A DNA stretch of 64,000 nucleotides from Acidovorax sp. 107 (GCF_003058055.1 NZ_QBTZ01000001.1:1180501-1244500); one strand, 5' to 3'. Shown: positions 17,898-26,058, numbered from the stretch's first letter. The notes: generated from the sequence alone by a model not told the origin. Program-made: numbers and translations.

Positions 17898-20018
17898 ATG
17901 AAACCTCTTCGTGCATTCGGAAAACTCGCGCTGACGGCCGCCGCCGCAGCCGCCATCACCGCCTGCGGGGGCTCCAGCAACGATGCGTCCAAGGGCCCGG
18001 CCCTCAAGCTGGCCATCACCGCCACCGAGGCCTTCCCCGGCACCTACGGCGAAGTGGGTGAATATGAGCGCGTGACCGGCACCATCAGTGGCGAGGTGGA
18101 CCCCAAGGACCCCAAGAACGCCGTCATCCAGGACCTGGCGCTGGCGCCCACCAACGCCAACGGCATGGTCGAGTACCAGGCCGACTTCGTCATGCTCAAG
18201 CCCAAGAACATGGCCAAAGCCAGCGGCGTGCTGCGCTACGACGCACCCAACCGCGGCAACATCCTCACCATGCTCAACCCCACGGCCACGCCCAGCGATG
18301 CGGTGTATCTGGAGCGCGGTTACGTGATGCTCTATTCCGCCTGGCAGGGCGACGTGCCCAAGAGCACCGCCGCGCGCCTGACGGTGACCGTGCCCGTGGC
18401 GAAGAACAAGGATGGCAGCAGCATCACCGGCCCCTACCGTGCCGAGCTGGTGCCCGCGGCCGCCAGCCCTGCCATGACGCTGCCCGGCGGCGTGTTCAAC
18501 GGCACCATGATTCCGTACGAGCCCGCCAGCCTGGACAACACCCAGCCCGGCTACTCGCTCACCCGCCGCGCCAACGAGACCGATGCACGCGTGCCCGTGC
18601 CTGCCAGCGACTGGAAGTTCGCCACCTGCGACACGGGCACCAATGCCTTCCCCGGCACGCCCAGCGCCACCAGCGTGTGCCTGAAGGGCGGGTTCGACCC
18701 GGCCTATCTGTACGAGCTGGTCTATGTCGCCAAAGACCCCAAAGTGATGGGCGTGGGTCTGGCCGCGTTGCGCGACACGGTGAGCTTCTTCCGCAGCAAG
18801 GCGGCCGATTCCAGCGGCACCCCCAACCCGCTCGCAGGCCGCATCACACACACGCTGGGGCAGGGCACCTCGCAGTCTGGCAACGCCATGAAGACCTTTC
18901 TGCACCTGGGCTTCAACCAGGCGCTGGATGGCGGCAAGGTGTTTGACGGCATGTACGCCCACGTGGCGGCACGCCAGACCAACATCAACACGCGCTTTGC
19001 CGTGCCCGGTGGCGGCGGTGGCCTGCGCACCGACCACACCGCCTTCGGCCAGACGGCACCGCGCGGGCTGGACAAGGACTACATGGACGACATCAGCGGC
19101 CGCCAGGGCGGCGTGATGAAGCGCTGCGCCGCCACCAACACCTGCCCCAAGTTCTTCCTGGGCCTGTCGGGCACTGAGTTCTGGCAGCTGCAAGGCTCAC
19201 CCGTGCTGACCGACGCCAACGGCACCAAGGACCTGGCGCAGCCCGACAACGCCCGCATCTACTACTACGCCAGCACCCAGCACGGCGGGGCAGGGGGCAC
19301 GGCCAGCATTGCCTATGCACCCACGCGCGCCACGTACCCCACGGGCACGGTGGTGCAGTTCAACGACAGCTTCCGCGCGCTGTTCCTCAACCTGGAAGAC
19401 TGGGTGGTGCGCGGCACGCAGCCACCCGCCAGCCAGGTGCCCAAGCTGGCCGACGGCACGCTGGTGCGGCCTGAGGCACTGGCCTTCCCGGCCATGAAGG
19501 GGCTGACCTGGGCGGTGGGCGGCGTGCAGACGCCCATTCCGGACTTCAGCTATCGGGGCCTGTACAACAACTTCCCGCTGTTCGACTTTGGCCCGCAGTA
19601 CATCCCACAGGACGAGGCCGGCATTGCCACCGTGCTGCCCCCGCGCAACCTGGGCCGCGACTACGCCATCCTCGTGCCGCAGGTCGATGCCTCCACAGGC
19701 CTCACCCGCACAGGCATCCGCAGCGTGGAGGCGCGTGCGCCGCTGGGCACCAGCATCGAGTTCAACTACGTGGCCACGCCCGGCATCACCGATTTGGCCA
19801 ACCTCACGGGCAGCTTCATCCCCTTCCACAAGACGCGCGCCGCGCGGCTGGCAGCGGGCGACGCACGTCCTTCGCTGGAGGAACTGTATGGAACGCAGGA
19901 CGGCTATGTGGCTGCGGTGACGCAAGCCGCGAATGACCTGGTGGCGCAGCGCCTGCTGCTGCAGCGCGATGCTGACCTGCAGATTGCGCGCGCCAAGGCC
20001 GCTGCCGTGCTGCCCTGA
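17898..20018 (+). CDS. Lipoprotein with alpha/beta-hydrolase domain (Abhydrolase_10 like)
   Basis: 706-residue lipoprotein: signal with lipobox ITAC and lipidated Cys about 22. The chain resembles the Abhydrolase_10 group, with GQGTSQSGNAMKTFLHLGFN (near 320-339) as the nucleophile-elbow region and the family-typical VFDGMYAH and NTRFAVP shortly after. Paired cysteines (DTGTN/CLKGG and KRCAATNTCPK) suggest disulfides. The likely role is ester hydrolysis outside the cytoplasm, feeding the carboxylate receptor coded just upstream. ATG 17898 has AAGGAGA. It is the last gene of the LysR-linked operon and has a strong terminator. Confidence 0.8.
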   Translation: MKPLRAFGKLALTAAAAAAITACGGSSNDASKGPALKLAITATEAFPGTYGEVGEYERVTGTISGEVDPKDPKNAVIQDLALAPTNANGMVEYQADFVMLKPKNMAKASGVLRYDAPNRGNILTMLNPTATPSDAVYLERGYVMLYSAWQGDVPKSTAARLTVTVPVAKNKDGSSITGPYRAELVPAAASPAMTLPGGVFNGTMIPYEPASLDNTQPGYSLTRRANETDARVPVPASDWKFATCDTGTNAFPGTPSATSVCLKGGFDPAYLYELVYVAKDPKVMGVGLAALRDTVSFFRSKAADSSGTPNPLAGRITHTLGQGTSQSGNAMKTFLHLGFNQALDGGKVFDGMYAHVAARQTNINTRFAVPGGGGGLRTDHTAFGQTAPRGLDKDYMDDISGRQGGVMKRCAATNTCPKFFLGLSGTEFWQLQGSPVLTDANGTKDLAQPDNARIYYYASTQHGGAGGTASIAYAPTRATYPTGTVVQFNDSFRALFLNLEDWVVRGTQPPASQVPKLADGTLVRPEALAFPAMKGLTWAVGGVQTPIPDFSYRGLYNNFPLFDFGPQYIPQDEAGIATVLPPRNLGRDYAILVPQVDASTGLTRTGIRSVEARAPLGTSIEFNYVATPGITDLANLTGSFIPFHKTRAARLAAGDARPSLEELYGTQDGYVAAVTQAANDLVAQRLLLQRDADLQIARAKAAAVLP

Positions 20019-20070
20019 TGTGAAGTGACGTGACGGCACGCACGGCCGCGTGCCGTGCTGTCCCCTGAAG

Positions 20071-20112
20071 GCCCCCAAGCCCTTTCTGACAAGGGTTGGG
20101 GGCATTTTTTTT
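20071..20112 (+). terminator. Rho-independent terminator of the AtuA/receptor/hydrolase operon
   Basis: GCCCCCAA-CCCTT / AAGGG-TTGGGGGC stem (20071-20103) followed by ATTTTTTTT, about 50 bases after the lipoprotein stop. Confidence 0.92.
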
Positions 20113-20148
20113 AGCCAAGGTGGCCGGATGCGCTGGAACAACATGCCT

Positions 20149-20182
20149 GAGTAGCTATCAAAAGCGTAGTAGCTGTGTGTGG
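20149..20182 (+). repeat. Dispersed intergenic repeat, degenerate copy 3
   Basis: GAGTAGCTATCAAAAGC ... GTAGCTGTG carries the GTAGCTATCAAAA block of the family but lacks the GCTAGCGC half, so it looks truncated. It lies between the terminator at 20071 and the end of the second LysR gene. Confidence 0.45.
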
Positions 20183-20197
20183 CCTGGCCAGCCACCC

Positions 20198-21091
20198 TCA
20201 CCAAGGCACCCCCGCAAACCGCTCCACCAAAAAGTCCAGCAACGCTCGCACCGCAGGCGACAAATGTCTGCGCGACGGGTACAGCGCATAGATCGTCATC
20301 ACCGGCAAGTCCCACTGTGGCAGCACGGCCTGCAGCTCGCCGCTGTGCAAATACGGGTTGACCAGATACGTCGGCTGCATCGCAATGCCGCCGCCCGCCA
20401 GCGCTGCGCGCATCAGCGTGGTGGCCTCGTTGGCGCTGAAATGGCCGCTCACGCCCACGCGCTCCACCACCTCGCCGCGCGTCAGCTGCCACACGCTTTT
20501 GCCAAAGTTGGCATAGCTCAGGCAGCGGTGCTGCGCCAGGTCGGCGGGTTGCTGCGGCACGCCGTGCACGGCCAGGTAGGCGGGCGATGCCACCAGTACC
20601 GAATCACACCGCGCCAGCGGCCGGCCGATGAGCAGCGGGTCGGGCTCGGCGCTGATGCGGATGGCCAGGTCGATGCGCTTTTCGACCAGGTTTAGCGAGC
20701 CCTCGCTCGCGTCCAGGTCGATCTTGAGCTGGGGGTGCTGCGCCAGAAAATCCGCAATCGCCGCACCCATCTGCGCAAACGCAAATGACACGCTGCAGGT
20801 CAGCCGCAGCTGGCCGCGCAATGCGCCCTCGGTGGTGGTGGCGGTTTCTTCTTGGAGGTCTTGCGACAACGCCAGCATCTGCTGACAGCGGCGCAGCGCG
20901 TGCTCGCCCGCGTCGGTCAGCGTCACGCTGCGGGTGGTGCGCTGCAGCAGCCGCGCCTGCAGCCACTGCTCCATCTCGCCCACGTAGCGCGTGACCATGG
21001 CACGCGACATGTCCAGTTTGTCGGCCGTGGCACTGAAGCTGCCGCTGGTGGCGACTTCGGCAAACACATGCATGGCGGTCAGGCGGTCCAT
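20198..21091 (-). CDS. LysR-family transcriptional regulator (divergent from MBL-fold operon)
   Basis: 297-residue LysR-type regulator. Its winged helix (MDRLTAMHVFAEVATSGSF at the start; recognition region DMSRAMVTRYVGEMEQWL near 27-44) and co-inducer domain are of the CrgA/AaeR-like subgroup that starts with MDRLxAMxVF. It is divergent from the operon beginning at 21229 with a 137-base gap carrying two near-identical 16-base direct repeats. It probably regulates that operon. Confidence 0.93.
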   Translation of the reverse strand: MDRLTAMHVFAEVATSGSFSATADKLDMSRAMVTRYVGEMEQWLQARLLQRTTRSVTLTDAGEHALRRCQQMLALSQDLQEETATTTEGALRGQLRLTCSVSFAFAQMGAAIADFLAQHPQLKIDLDASEGSLNLVEKRIDLAIRISAEPDPLLIGRPLARCDSVLVASPAYLAVHGVPQQPADLAQHRCLSYANFGKSVWQLTRGEVVERVGVSGHFSANEATTLMRAALAGGGIAMQPTYLVNPYLHSGELQAVLPQWDLPVMTIYALYPSRRHLSPAVRALLDFLVERFAGVPW

Positions 21092-21109
21092 AACGTGAAA
21101 GTTTTTGGG

Positions 21110-21169
21110 TTATTTGATCGAATGGTGAAACAAATATGCGCGAATTATAGGGTTTATTAGATCGATTGG
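21110..21169. promoter_or_regulatory. Direct repeats in the LysR / MBL-fold divergent promoter
   Basis: TTATTTGATCGAATGG (21110-21125) and TTATTAGATCGATTGG (21154-21169) agree at 14 of 16 positions and start 44 bases apart, about four helical turns. Each contains GATCGA-TGG. They are likely operators for the adjacent LysR protein; this is inference from position and similarity. Confidence 0.5.
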
Positions 21170-21228
21170 CGCAAATAAACTTCATCCCGTCCTCTGCACA
21201 ACCTCTCAAAACCCCTGGAGAAACCACC

Positions 21229-22095
21229 ATGTTCCGCACCACCCTCATCGCCGCCACCCTCGCTGTTGCCTTCACCGGCGCCCAGGCTGCCCAGCCCCTG
21301 CAGGTCAAGGTCTACAACGCCGACGGCAACAGCTTCAACGTCAACTCCACGCTGGTCTATGGCGACAAAGAAGCCATGGTGATCGACGCAGGCTTTACCC
21401 GTGCCGACGCGCTGCGCATTGCCGCCAACGTGCTCGACAGCGGCAAAGAGTTGAAGACCATTTATGTGAGTCAGGCCGACCCCGACTACTACTTTGGCGT
21501 CGAGACGCTGAAAGAAATCTTCCCCCAAGCCGACGTGGTGACCACGCCCGCCGTGCTGGAGAAGATCAACGCCAAGCTCGCCGGCAAGCTCGCCTTCTGG
21601 GGCCCCAAGATGGGCGCCAACGCGCCGCGTACGCCCGTGCTGCCCAAAGCCCTCAGCAGCAGCACGCTGAGCGTGGACGGCCAGACGGTGGAGATCCGTG
21701 GCACCACGGGCCCGCTGGCGCACCGCCCCTATGCGTGGATTCCTTCCATCAAGGCCGTGGTCGGCAACATCGGCGTGTTCGGCACCAACATGCATGTGTG
21801 GACGGCCGACACCCAGACCGTGGCAGAGCGCAGCGCCTGGGTGGCTCAGCTCGACGAAATGGCCGCCCTGCAGCCCACCGTGGTGGTACCGGGCCACATG
21901 CCCGCAGGCACGGCGCTGGACGCCAGCAACGTGACCTACACCAAGAGCTACCTGCAGGCGTTCGAGAAAAACGCCGCCGCTACCAAGACAAGCGCCGAAC
22001 TCATCGACGCGATGAAGAAGGCCTACCCCGCAGCGCCCATGGGCCTGTCGCTGGACATCGGCGCCAAGGTCAACAAGGGTGAGATGAAGTGGTAA
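21229..22095 (+). CDS. Secreted metallo-beta-lactamase-fold protein with degenerate metal site
   Basis: 288-residue exported protein: signal peptide about 1-21 (ending AQA|AQ) and a metallo-beta-lactamase fold (VNSTLVYGDKEAMVIDAGFT near 37-56 is the beta-strand/DAG start). The canonical HxHxDH metal motif is replaced by Q82-A-D84-P-D86-Y87 (SQADPDYY), and the bridging Asp region reads VVGNIGVF, Asn for Asp. The later VVPGHMP histidine is kept. It is therefore probably catalytically altered or inactive. ATG 21229 follows TGGAGA. First gene of an operon with a SnoaL-like protein, a small protein and a DsbA-like protein. Confidence 0.82.
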   Translation: MFRTTLIAATLAVAFTGAQAAQPLQVKVYNADGNSFNVNSTLVYGDKEAMVIDAGFTRADALRIAANVLDSGKELKTIYVSQADPDYYFGVETLKEIFPQADVVTTPAVLEKINAKLAGKLAFWGPKMGANAPRTPVLPKALSSSTLSVDGQTVEIRGTTGPLAHRPYAWIPSIKAVVGNIGVFGTNMHVWTADTQTVAERSAWVAQLDEMAALQPTVVVPGHMPAGTALDASNVTYTKSYLQAFEKNAAATKTSAELIDAMKKAYPAAPMGLSLDIGAKVNKGEMKW

Positions 22096-22157
22096 GCAGC
22101 CCCCTGAATGGCCGCACACAACGTTTTCCCACCCCTGTACTCACCCAAGGAGTTCCC

Positions 22158-22604
22158 ATGAAGCCCGTCAAGACCTTGCTCGTTGCCGCATCGCTCGTGG
22201 CAGCCTTTGCGTCCGCCAGCGCCTTTGCCCAGACCACCAACAAAGACATCGTGGTGGCCGGCATGAAGGGCCTGTTCATCACGCGCGACGCGTCGGTCAT
22301 CGACAAGTACTGGTCGCCCGGCTACATCCAGCACAACCCCGCCGTGCCCAATGGCGCCGAGGTGCTGCGCGGATGGATCAAAAGCCTGCCGCCCGACTTC
22401 AAGTACGAGCCGGGCATGGTGGTGGCCGAGGGCGACCTGGTCATGATGCATGGCCGCTACTCGGGCATGGGCCCCAAGCCCATGGTCGGGGTGGACATCT
22501 TCCGCCTGTCCGGTGGCAAGATCGTCGAGCACTGGGACGTGCTGCAGCAAGAGGTCACCCCCACCGCCAGCGGCAACCCCATGTTCACCCAGCCTGCCAA
22601 ATAA
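22158..22604 (+). CDS. Secreted SnoaL-like (NTF2-fold) protein
   Basis: 148-residue protein with signal peptide (about 1-24, ending AFA|Q) and a SnoaL-type NTF2-like fold: YWSPGYIQHNP near 52-62, VVAEGDLVMMHGRY near 87-100 and VDIFRLSGGKIVEHWDVLQ near 109-127, the last being diagnostic. Such proteins are small-molecule binding or isomerising enzymes; the substrate is unknown. The same family is common beside metallo-beta-lactamase-fold and LysR genes. ATG 22158 follows CAAGGAG. Confidence 0.88.
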   Translation: MKPVKTLLVAASLVAAFASASAFAQTTNKDIVVAGMKGLFITRDASVIDKYWSPGYIQHNPAVPNGAEVLRGWIKSLPPDFKYEPGMVVAEGDLVMMHGRYSGMGPKPMVGVDIFRLSGGKIVEHWDVLQQEVTPTASGNPMFTQPAK

Positions 22605-22636
22605 ACCCGAACCTCCTACGGAAGGAGCACCAGATC

Positions 22637-22921
22637 ATGATCGCCATCCACCCCCTTCACCAGGTCCTGCAGCACCTGCACGCCGGGCGCTGGAACGCGG
22701 CGCACGATCTGGTGCAGCACGACGGCTCCATGCTCGCCGCCTGGCTGCACGGCATCTTGCACTTGCAAGAGGGCGACCTGGAAGACGCCGAAAACTGGTA
22801 CGACCGCGCCGCCCGCCACTTCCGCAGCCGAGGCACGCTGGCCCAAGAAATTGCAGCGTTTGAAGCCGCACTGGCCGCCTCTACACCGCCTGATTCTGAA
22901 GATTCTGAAGAGAGACCCTGA
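22637..22921 (+). CDS. Small helical protein, TPR-like
   Basis: 94-residue protein without signal peptide. Two predicted helical hairpins (HQVLQHLHAGRWNAAHDLVQ near 6-25 and LHLQEGDLEDAENWYDRAAR near 38-57) resemble single tetratricopeptide-like units. ATG 22637 has GGAAGGAG upstream. It lies 32 bases after the SnoaL-like gene and 3 bases before the DsbA-like gene, so it is almost certainly co-expressed with them. I do not know its function. Confidence 0.75.
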   Translation: MIAIHPLHQVLQHLHAGRWNAAHDLVQHDGSMLAAWLHGILHLQEGDLEDAENWYDRAARHFRSRGTLAQEIAAFEAALAASTPPDSEDSEERP

Positions 22922-22924
22922 CCC

Positions 22925-23581
22925 ATGCCCTCCACGCCCCCCGTCACCGTGACGTACCTGTTCGACCCCCTGTGCGGCTGGTGCTACGCCGCTGCGCCCG
23001 TGCTGGCCCGCTTGCAGGCCACGCCCGGCGTGCAGGTGGCGCTGGCGCCCACCGGCCTGTTTGCAGGCGCCGGCGCCCGGCCCATGGACGCGCAATTTGC
23101 CGCCTACGCCTGGGCCAACGACCAGCGCATCGCGCAGCTCACCGGCCAGCCGTTCAGCCAGGCCTACCGCGAACAGGTGCTGGCCCAACCCGCTGGGCGT
23201 TTTGACTCAGGCCCCGCCACGCTGGCCCTCACCGCCGTGGCGCAGACCGAGCCCGCACGCGAGCTGGAGGCACTGCAGGCGTTTCAGCGTGCACGCTACG
23301 TGGACGGGTGCGACACCACAGCGCCCACCGTGCTGGCCGATGTGCTGGGCACCCTGGGCCTGCATGCTGCTGCAGCGCTGGTGCGCGAACCCACCGATGC
23401 CCTGCGCTCCGCCATGCTGCAGCGCGTGGCAGCCGCCCGTGCCGACATGCAAGCCCTGGGCGCACAAGGCGTGCCACAACTGGCAGTGGGCGACGCCGCC
23501 ACCGGCCGCCGCCGCGTGCTGGGCGGCCAGGCCCTGTACGGCAACTTTGATGCGCTGTTGCAGCAGGTGACCCAGGCCTGA
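22925..23581 (+). CDS. DsbA-family thiol oxidoreductase-like protein (CGWC)
   Basis: 218-residue cytoplasmic protein of the DsbA/FrnE-like group. The CGWC redox motif is at residues 17-20 right after the first beta strand (YLFDPLCGWCYAAAPVL), and the cis-proline loop is QGVPQLAVG near 184-192. No signal peptide is seen, so it acts in the cytoplasm, unlike DsbA itself. It is the last gene of the LysR-linked operon, followed by an 8-bp hairpin. Confidence 0.88.
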   Translation: MPSTPPVTVTYLFDPLCGWCYAAAPVLARLQATPGVQVALAPTGLFAGAGARPMDAQFAAYAWANDQRIAQLTGQPFSQAYREQVLAQPAGRFDSGPATLALTAVAQTEPARELEALQAFQRARYVDGCDTTAPTVLADVLGTLGLHAAAALVREPTDALRSAMLQRVAAARADMQALGAQGVPQLAVGDAATGRRRVLGGQALYGNFDALLQQVTQA

Positions 23582-23593
23582 GCGGCGCGACCG

Positions 23594-23615
23594 CCGCAGC
23601 GCCGGGCCGCTGCGG
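23594..23615. terminator. Hairpin between convergent genes
   Basis: Perfect stem CCGCAGCG / CGCTGCGG with a 6-base loop, 13 bases after the DsbA-like stop. No T-run on either strand. Confidence 0.4.
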
Positions 23616-23647
23616 CAGATCGCAGCCTGGCCTGCGCCATGTCTTCT

Positions 23648-24214
23648 TCAAGCCCTGTGGTCTGCCACGGGCACCCACACTACGCTGCGGTTCGCGCACT
23701 CCACTTCGTCCGGCGGCTGCCACAGGTCGCTGGCCAGTTCAAAGATGTGCGGTGGCACCACCATCGAAAACGTTGCGCCCTGCTCAGCATTGCGCCGCAA
23801 CACACGCTCGCGCCGCACCTCGCGCGATGCGTCCAGCACATACACCACCATGACATCGGCCCATGGCCCCATGCGGGCGTAAAACGCATCGCGCTGGTGC
23901 TGCTGGATCAGGCCCACCTCCAGCACTACATCGCCACCCGTGTTCAGCACGGCCTCGGCCGTCTTCCAGATCTGCGCCAGACAGCGCAGCGTGCGGGGCA
24001 CGTACCAGGCCATGACGTCCGAAGTATCGGGTCGGTCGGCTGAAAACAGCGTGGCCATCCAGTCGTCCAGGTTTAGCGGGACGGCGCGGTGCTGCTGCAC
24101 CAGCTGGCGGGCAAAGGTGGACTTGCCTGCGCCCACGGGGCCGATGACCAGGTGAATGCGAGGGCCTGTGCGGGCAACGGCTGCGACGGCGGCGTGGCTT
24201 GAAGCGGTGTGCAT
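23648..24214 (-). CDS. Small P-loop kinase-like ATPase (AAA_33 type)
   Basis: 189-residue protein with Walker A GPVGAGKST near 25-33 and a nucleotide-kinase fold like zeta-toxin/AAA_33 kinases: LNLDDWMATLF near 49-59 and VLEVGL near 97-102, then an arginine-rich lid (REVRRERVLRRN) near 130-141. Substrate unknown; phosphorylation of a small molecule is likely. I chose the start at 24214 because upstream in-frame sequence overlaps a terminator hairpin and is not conserved-looking. It stands alone. Confidence 0.8.
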   Translation of the reverse strand: MHTASSHAAVAAVARTGPRIHLVIGPVGAGKSTFARQLVQQHRAVPLNLDDWMATLFSADRPDTSDVMAWYVPRTLRCLAQIWKTAEAVLNTGGDVVLEVGLIQQHQRDAFYARMGPWADVMVVYVLDASREVRRERVLRRNAEQGATFSMVVPPHIFELASDLWQPPDEVECANRSVVWVPVADHRA

Positions 24215-24280
24215 GAGAAAGGGCTCCCAAAAAAGCAAAAAGCCCTCCCTGCAAGCAGAGAGAGCTTTCCATGCGATAGA

Positions 24281-24316
24281 CGAAAAAAAGCCCTCGACAG
24301 TGGTGGAGGGCTTTGC
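24281..24316 (-). terminator. Terminator for the Rrf2/flavoprotein operon
   Basis: AAAGCCCTC / GAGGGCTTT arms (24287-24295, 24306-24314) with an 10-base loop. On the minus strand the stem is followed by a T-run, so it ends transcription coming from the flavoprotein gene. A second imperfect AGCCCTC-type hairpin lies just beyond (about 24239-24268). Confidence 0.75.
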
Positions 24317-24442
24317 GGTTCGCTCCGATCTCAAGGATCAGATGTGAGGTGGGCAGTGTAGGCGGCCGGTACGGGCTGCGTCAATCTGGCGCTGTTCCTG
24401 TACGCAAAGGTCTGGAACAGCGCCCTTGGCCCTGCACAACTT

Positions 24443-25414
24443 TCAGCCGCCAAACACCAGCGCCTGGTGCGCCCCCACACCCGCCAGCACCCCTTCGGCC
24501 GATGCCAGCGTGGCGTTGTGCCGCATCAGCGTCAGGTCGCCAGCGGCATACACGCCGGGCACGGTGGTCATCTTGTTGGCGTCGGTGCCGATGTACGGGC
24601 CCATCGGCCCATCGTCGAACGCGCAGCCCAGTTGCTCGGCCAGCGGGCTGGCGGGGCGGGTGGTGGCGGCCACATACAGCGCAGCCAGCGGCACCACGCG
24701 CGCATCACCGCCACTGGTGGCATGCAGCCGCACGGCCTGCAGCGCCTGGCCCGGGCCCTCCAGCGCGGCGATGGGTGCTGGCTCGATGGCAATGCCCAGC
24801 GCCAACAGCCGCTCGCGCTCGGCGCTCTCCAGCGTGATGTCGCCATTCAGAAAGAGGGTGGTCCGGCCCCAGTCGGCAATCAGCTGCGCGTGCATGGCGG
24901 AGCCTGACGAGTGGTACAGCACGCCCAGCCGCTGGCCCGCAAACTCATAACCGTGGCAATACGGGCAGTGCAGCACCGATGCGCCCCAGCGCTCGCGCAG
25001 GCCCGCAATCTCGGGCAGACCATCTTGCACGCCAAAGGCCAGCACCAGCTTGTGGGCCTCCATGGTGGCGCCATCGTCCAGCACCACTTCAAACCCGTTC
25101 TCGGGTGACCCCGCACTGTGCTGCGGTGTGGCAGACACGGCAGTGCCCTGCCGCAGCGTCACCGTGGGGTAGGCCGCCAGCTTGCGCCGCGCCTGCTCGA
25201 TCATTGCCAGCGGCGGCTCGCCGTCTTGCCCGAAGAAACCGTGCGACGCCGCCGCAAACCGGTTGCGCGGCTGGCCTGCGTCCACCACGCACACCCGCCG
25301 CCGGGCGCGCGCCAGCTGCATCGCGGCCGACAGGCCCGCAAAGCTGCCGCCCACCACGATCACGTCAAACGCCTGGGTGCTTGTCGTTGTCATCACTGCT
25401 ACTGCCGTCGCCAT
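24443..25414 (-). CDS. FAD-dependent pyridine nucleotide-disulfide oxidoreductase (thioredoxin-reductase-like)
   Basis: 323-residue flavoprotein. FAD-binding GGSFAGLSAAMQLARARRRV near 21-40, a second nucleotide-binding region, and C-terminal GVYAAGDLTLMRHNATLA near 283-300. A redox-active CPYC motif (HCPYCHGYEF) sits where thioredoxin reductases carry CxxC. It belongs to the short TrxR-like group that includes GliT-type dithiol oxidases. Start ATG at 25414 has AAGGAGA upstream and lies inside the end of the Rrf2 gene (50-base overlap), so the two are translated together. Confidence 0.88.
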   Translation of the reverse strand: MATAVAVMTTTSTQAFDVIVVGGSFAGLSAAMQLARARRRVCVVDAGQPRNRFAAASHGFFGQDGEPPLAMIEQARRKLAAYPTVTLRQGTAVSATPQHSAGSPENGFEVVLDDGATMEAHKLVLAFGVQDGLPEIAGLRERWGASVLHCPYCHGYEFAGQRLGVLYHSSGSAMHAQLIADWGRTTLFLNGDITLESAERERLLALGIAIEPAPIAALEGPGQALQAVRLHATSGGDARVVPLAALYVAATTRPASPLAEQLGCAFDDGPMGPYIGTDANKMTTVPGVYAAGDLTLMRHNATLASAEGVLAGVGAHQALVFGG

Positions 25415-25865
25415 GCTCAATCTCCTTGTGCCCGTGGCACCCGGCCACCATGCGTTCATGAAACTCGGCCGACAGCTGCGCCAGCGTCACCGCACCCAGC
25501 CGCGCCAGCAGCGCCTCTTCGGCCGCCTGGTAGGCGTCGGTCAGCGCGCGGTTCACCGCTTGTTCGACGATGCAGCCGGGGCTCTCCACCCTGTTGCCCA
25601 CCGCCAGCAGCGTGGGCGCGCCCAGTGCCTCGTAGATGTCGCGCAGCGTGATGTCGGTGAGCGGGCACGACAGCACCCACCCGCCGCCATGCCCCTTGGC
25701 CGATGTGACAAAGCCCGCATAGCGCAGCCCCGCCATCAGGCGGCGCACCACCACCGGGTTGGTCTGCATGGCCTGCGCCATCGCCTCAGACGTGGCGGGC
25801 CCCTCCATCTCTGCCATATGCAGCAGCGCGTGGAGAACGTTGGAAAGTCGGCTGTCTCGTTTCAT
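25365..25865 (-). CDS. Rrf2-family transcriptional regulator
   Basis: 166-residue Rrf2-type regulator: N-terminal winged helix (LSNVLHALLHMAEMEG near 7-22; RRLMAGLRYAGFVTSAKG near 41-58; GGGWVLS wing near 60-66). The effector loop has one cysteine (Cys98 in ESPGC) rather than the three-cysteine set that binds an Fe-S cluster in IscR/NsrR, which suggests a YwnA/HypR-like thiol-sensing or non-cluster mode. The C-terminal tail after residue 145 is His/Asp-rich. It is the likely regulator of the overlapping flavoprotein gene. Confidence 0.88.
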   Translation of the reverse strand: MKRDSRLSNVLHALLHMAEMEGPATSEAMAQAMQTNPVVVRRLMAGLRYAGFVTSAKGHGGGWVLSCPLTDITLRDIYEALGAPTLLAVGNRVESPGCIVEQAVNRALTDAYQAAEEALLARLGAVTLAQLSAEFHERMVAGCHGHKEIEHGDGSSSDDNDKHPGV

Positions 25866-25895
25866 GCAACATTAAAAGTTGCGTGATGTTAACAT
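25866..25895. promoter_or_regulatory. Candidate operator upstream of the Rrf2 gene
   Basis: GCAAC-ATTAAAA-GTTGC inverted repeat (25866-25882) directly beside the perfect palindrome ATGTTAACAT (25886-25895). Both lie within 30 bases upstream of the Rrf2 start, where autoregulation by the Rrf2 protein would act. No experimental support. Confidence 0.4.
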
Positions 25896-25923
25896 GCACC
25901 GAAAAGCCGCGCTTGGCGTACAG

Positions 25924-25983
25924 GTTGCTATTAATTGAGTAGCTGCTACCGCGTATTGCACTAGCGCTTGCGGCCCATTTGAC
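25924..25983 (+). repeat. Dispersed intergenic repeat, copy 4
   Basis: TTGCTATTAATTGAGTAGC, then CGCGTATTGCACTAGCGC and CATTTGAC. It matches the copy at 60866 in block order and spacing. Located between the Rrf2 gene and the methyltransferase gene. Confidence 0.65.
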
Positions 25984-26058
25984 TCAAAAAATGTGTCCAT
26001 GGGCCGCCATGCCCCAGTGAGGCCCGCTCGCCAGCACCACCGTCACACCACCTGCCCC

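Noticed and set aside
24232..24316. Small RNA gene, suggested by two hairpins in a row near 24.3 kb
   Set aside because: The hairpins are best explained as terminators of the minus-strand operon; no promoter was seen in front of them.
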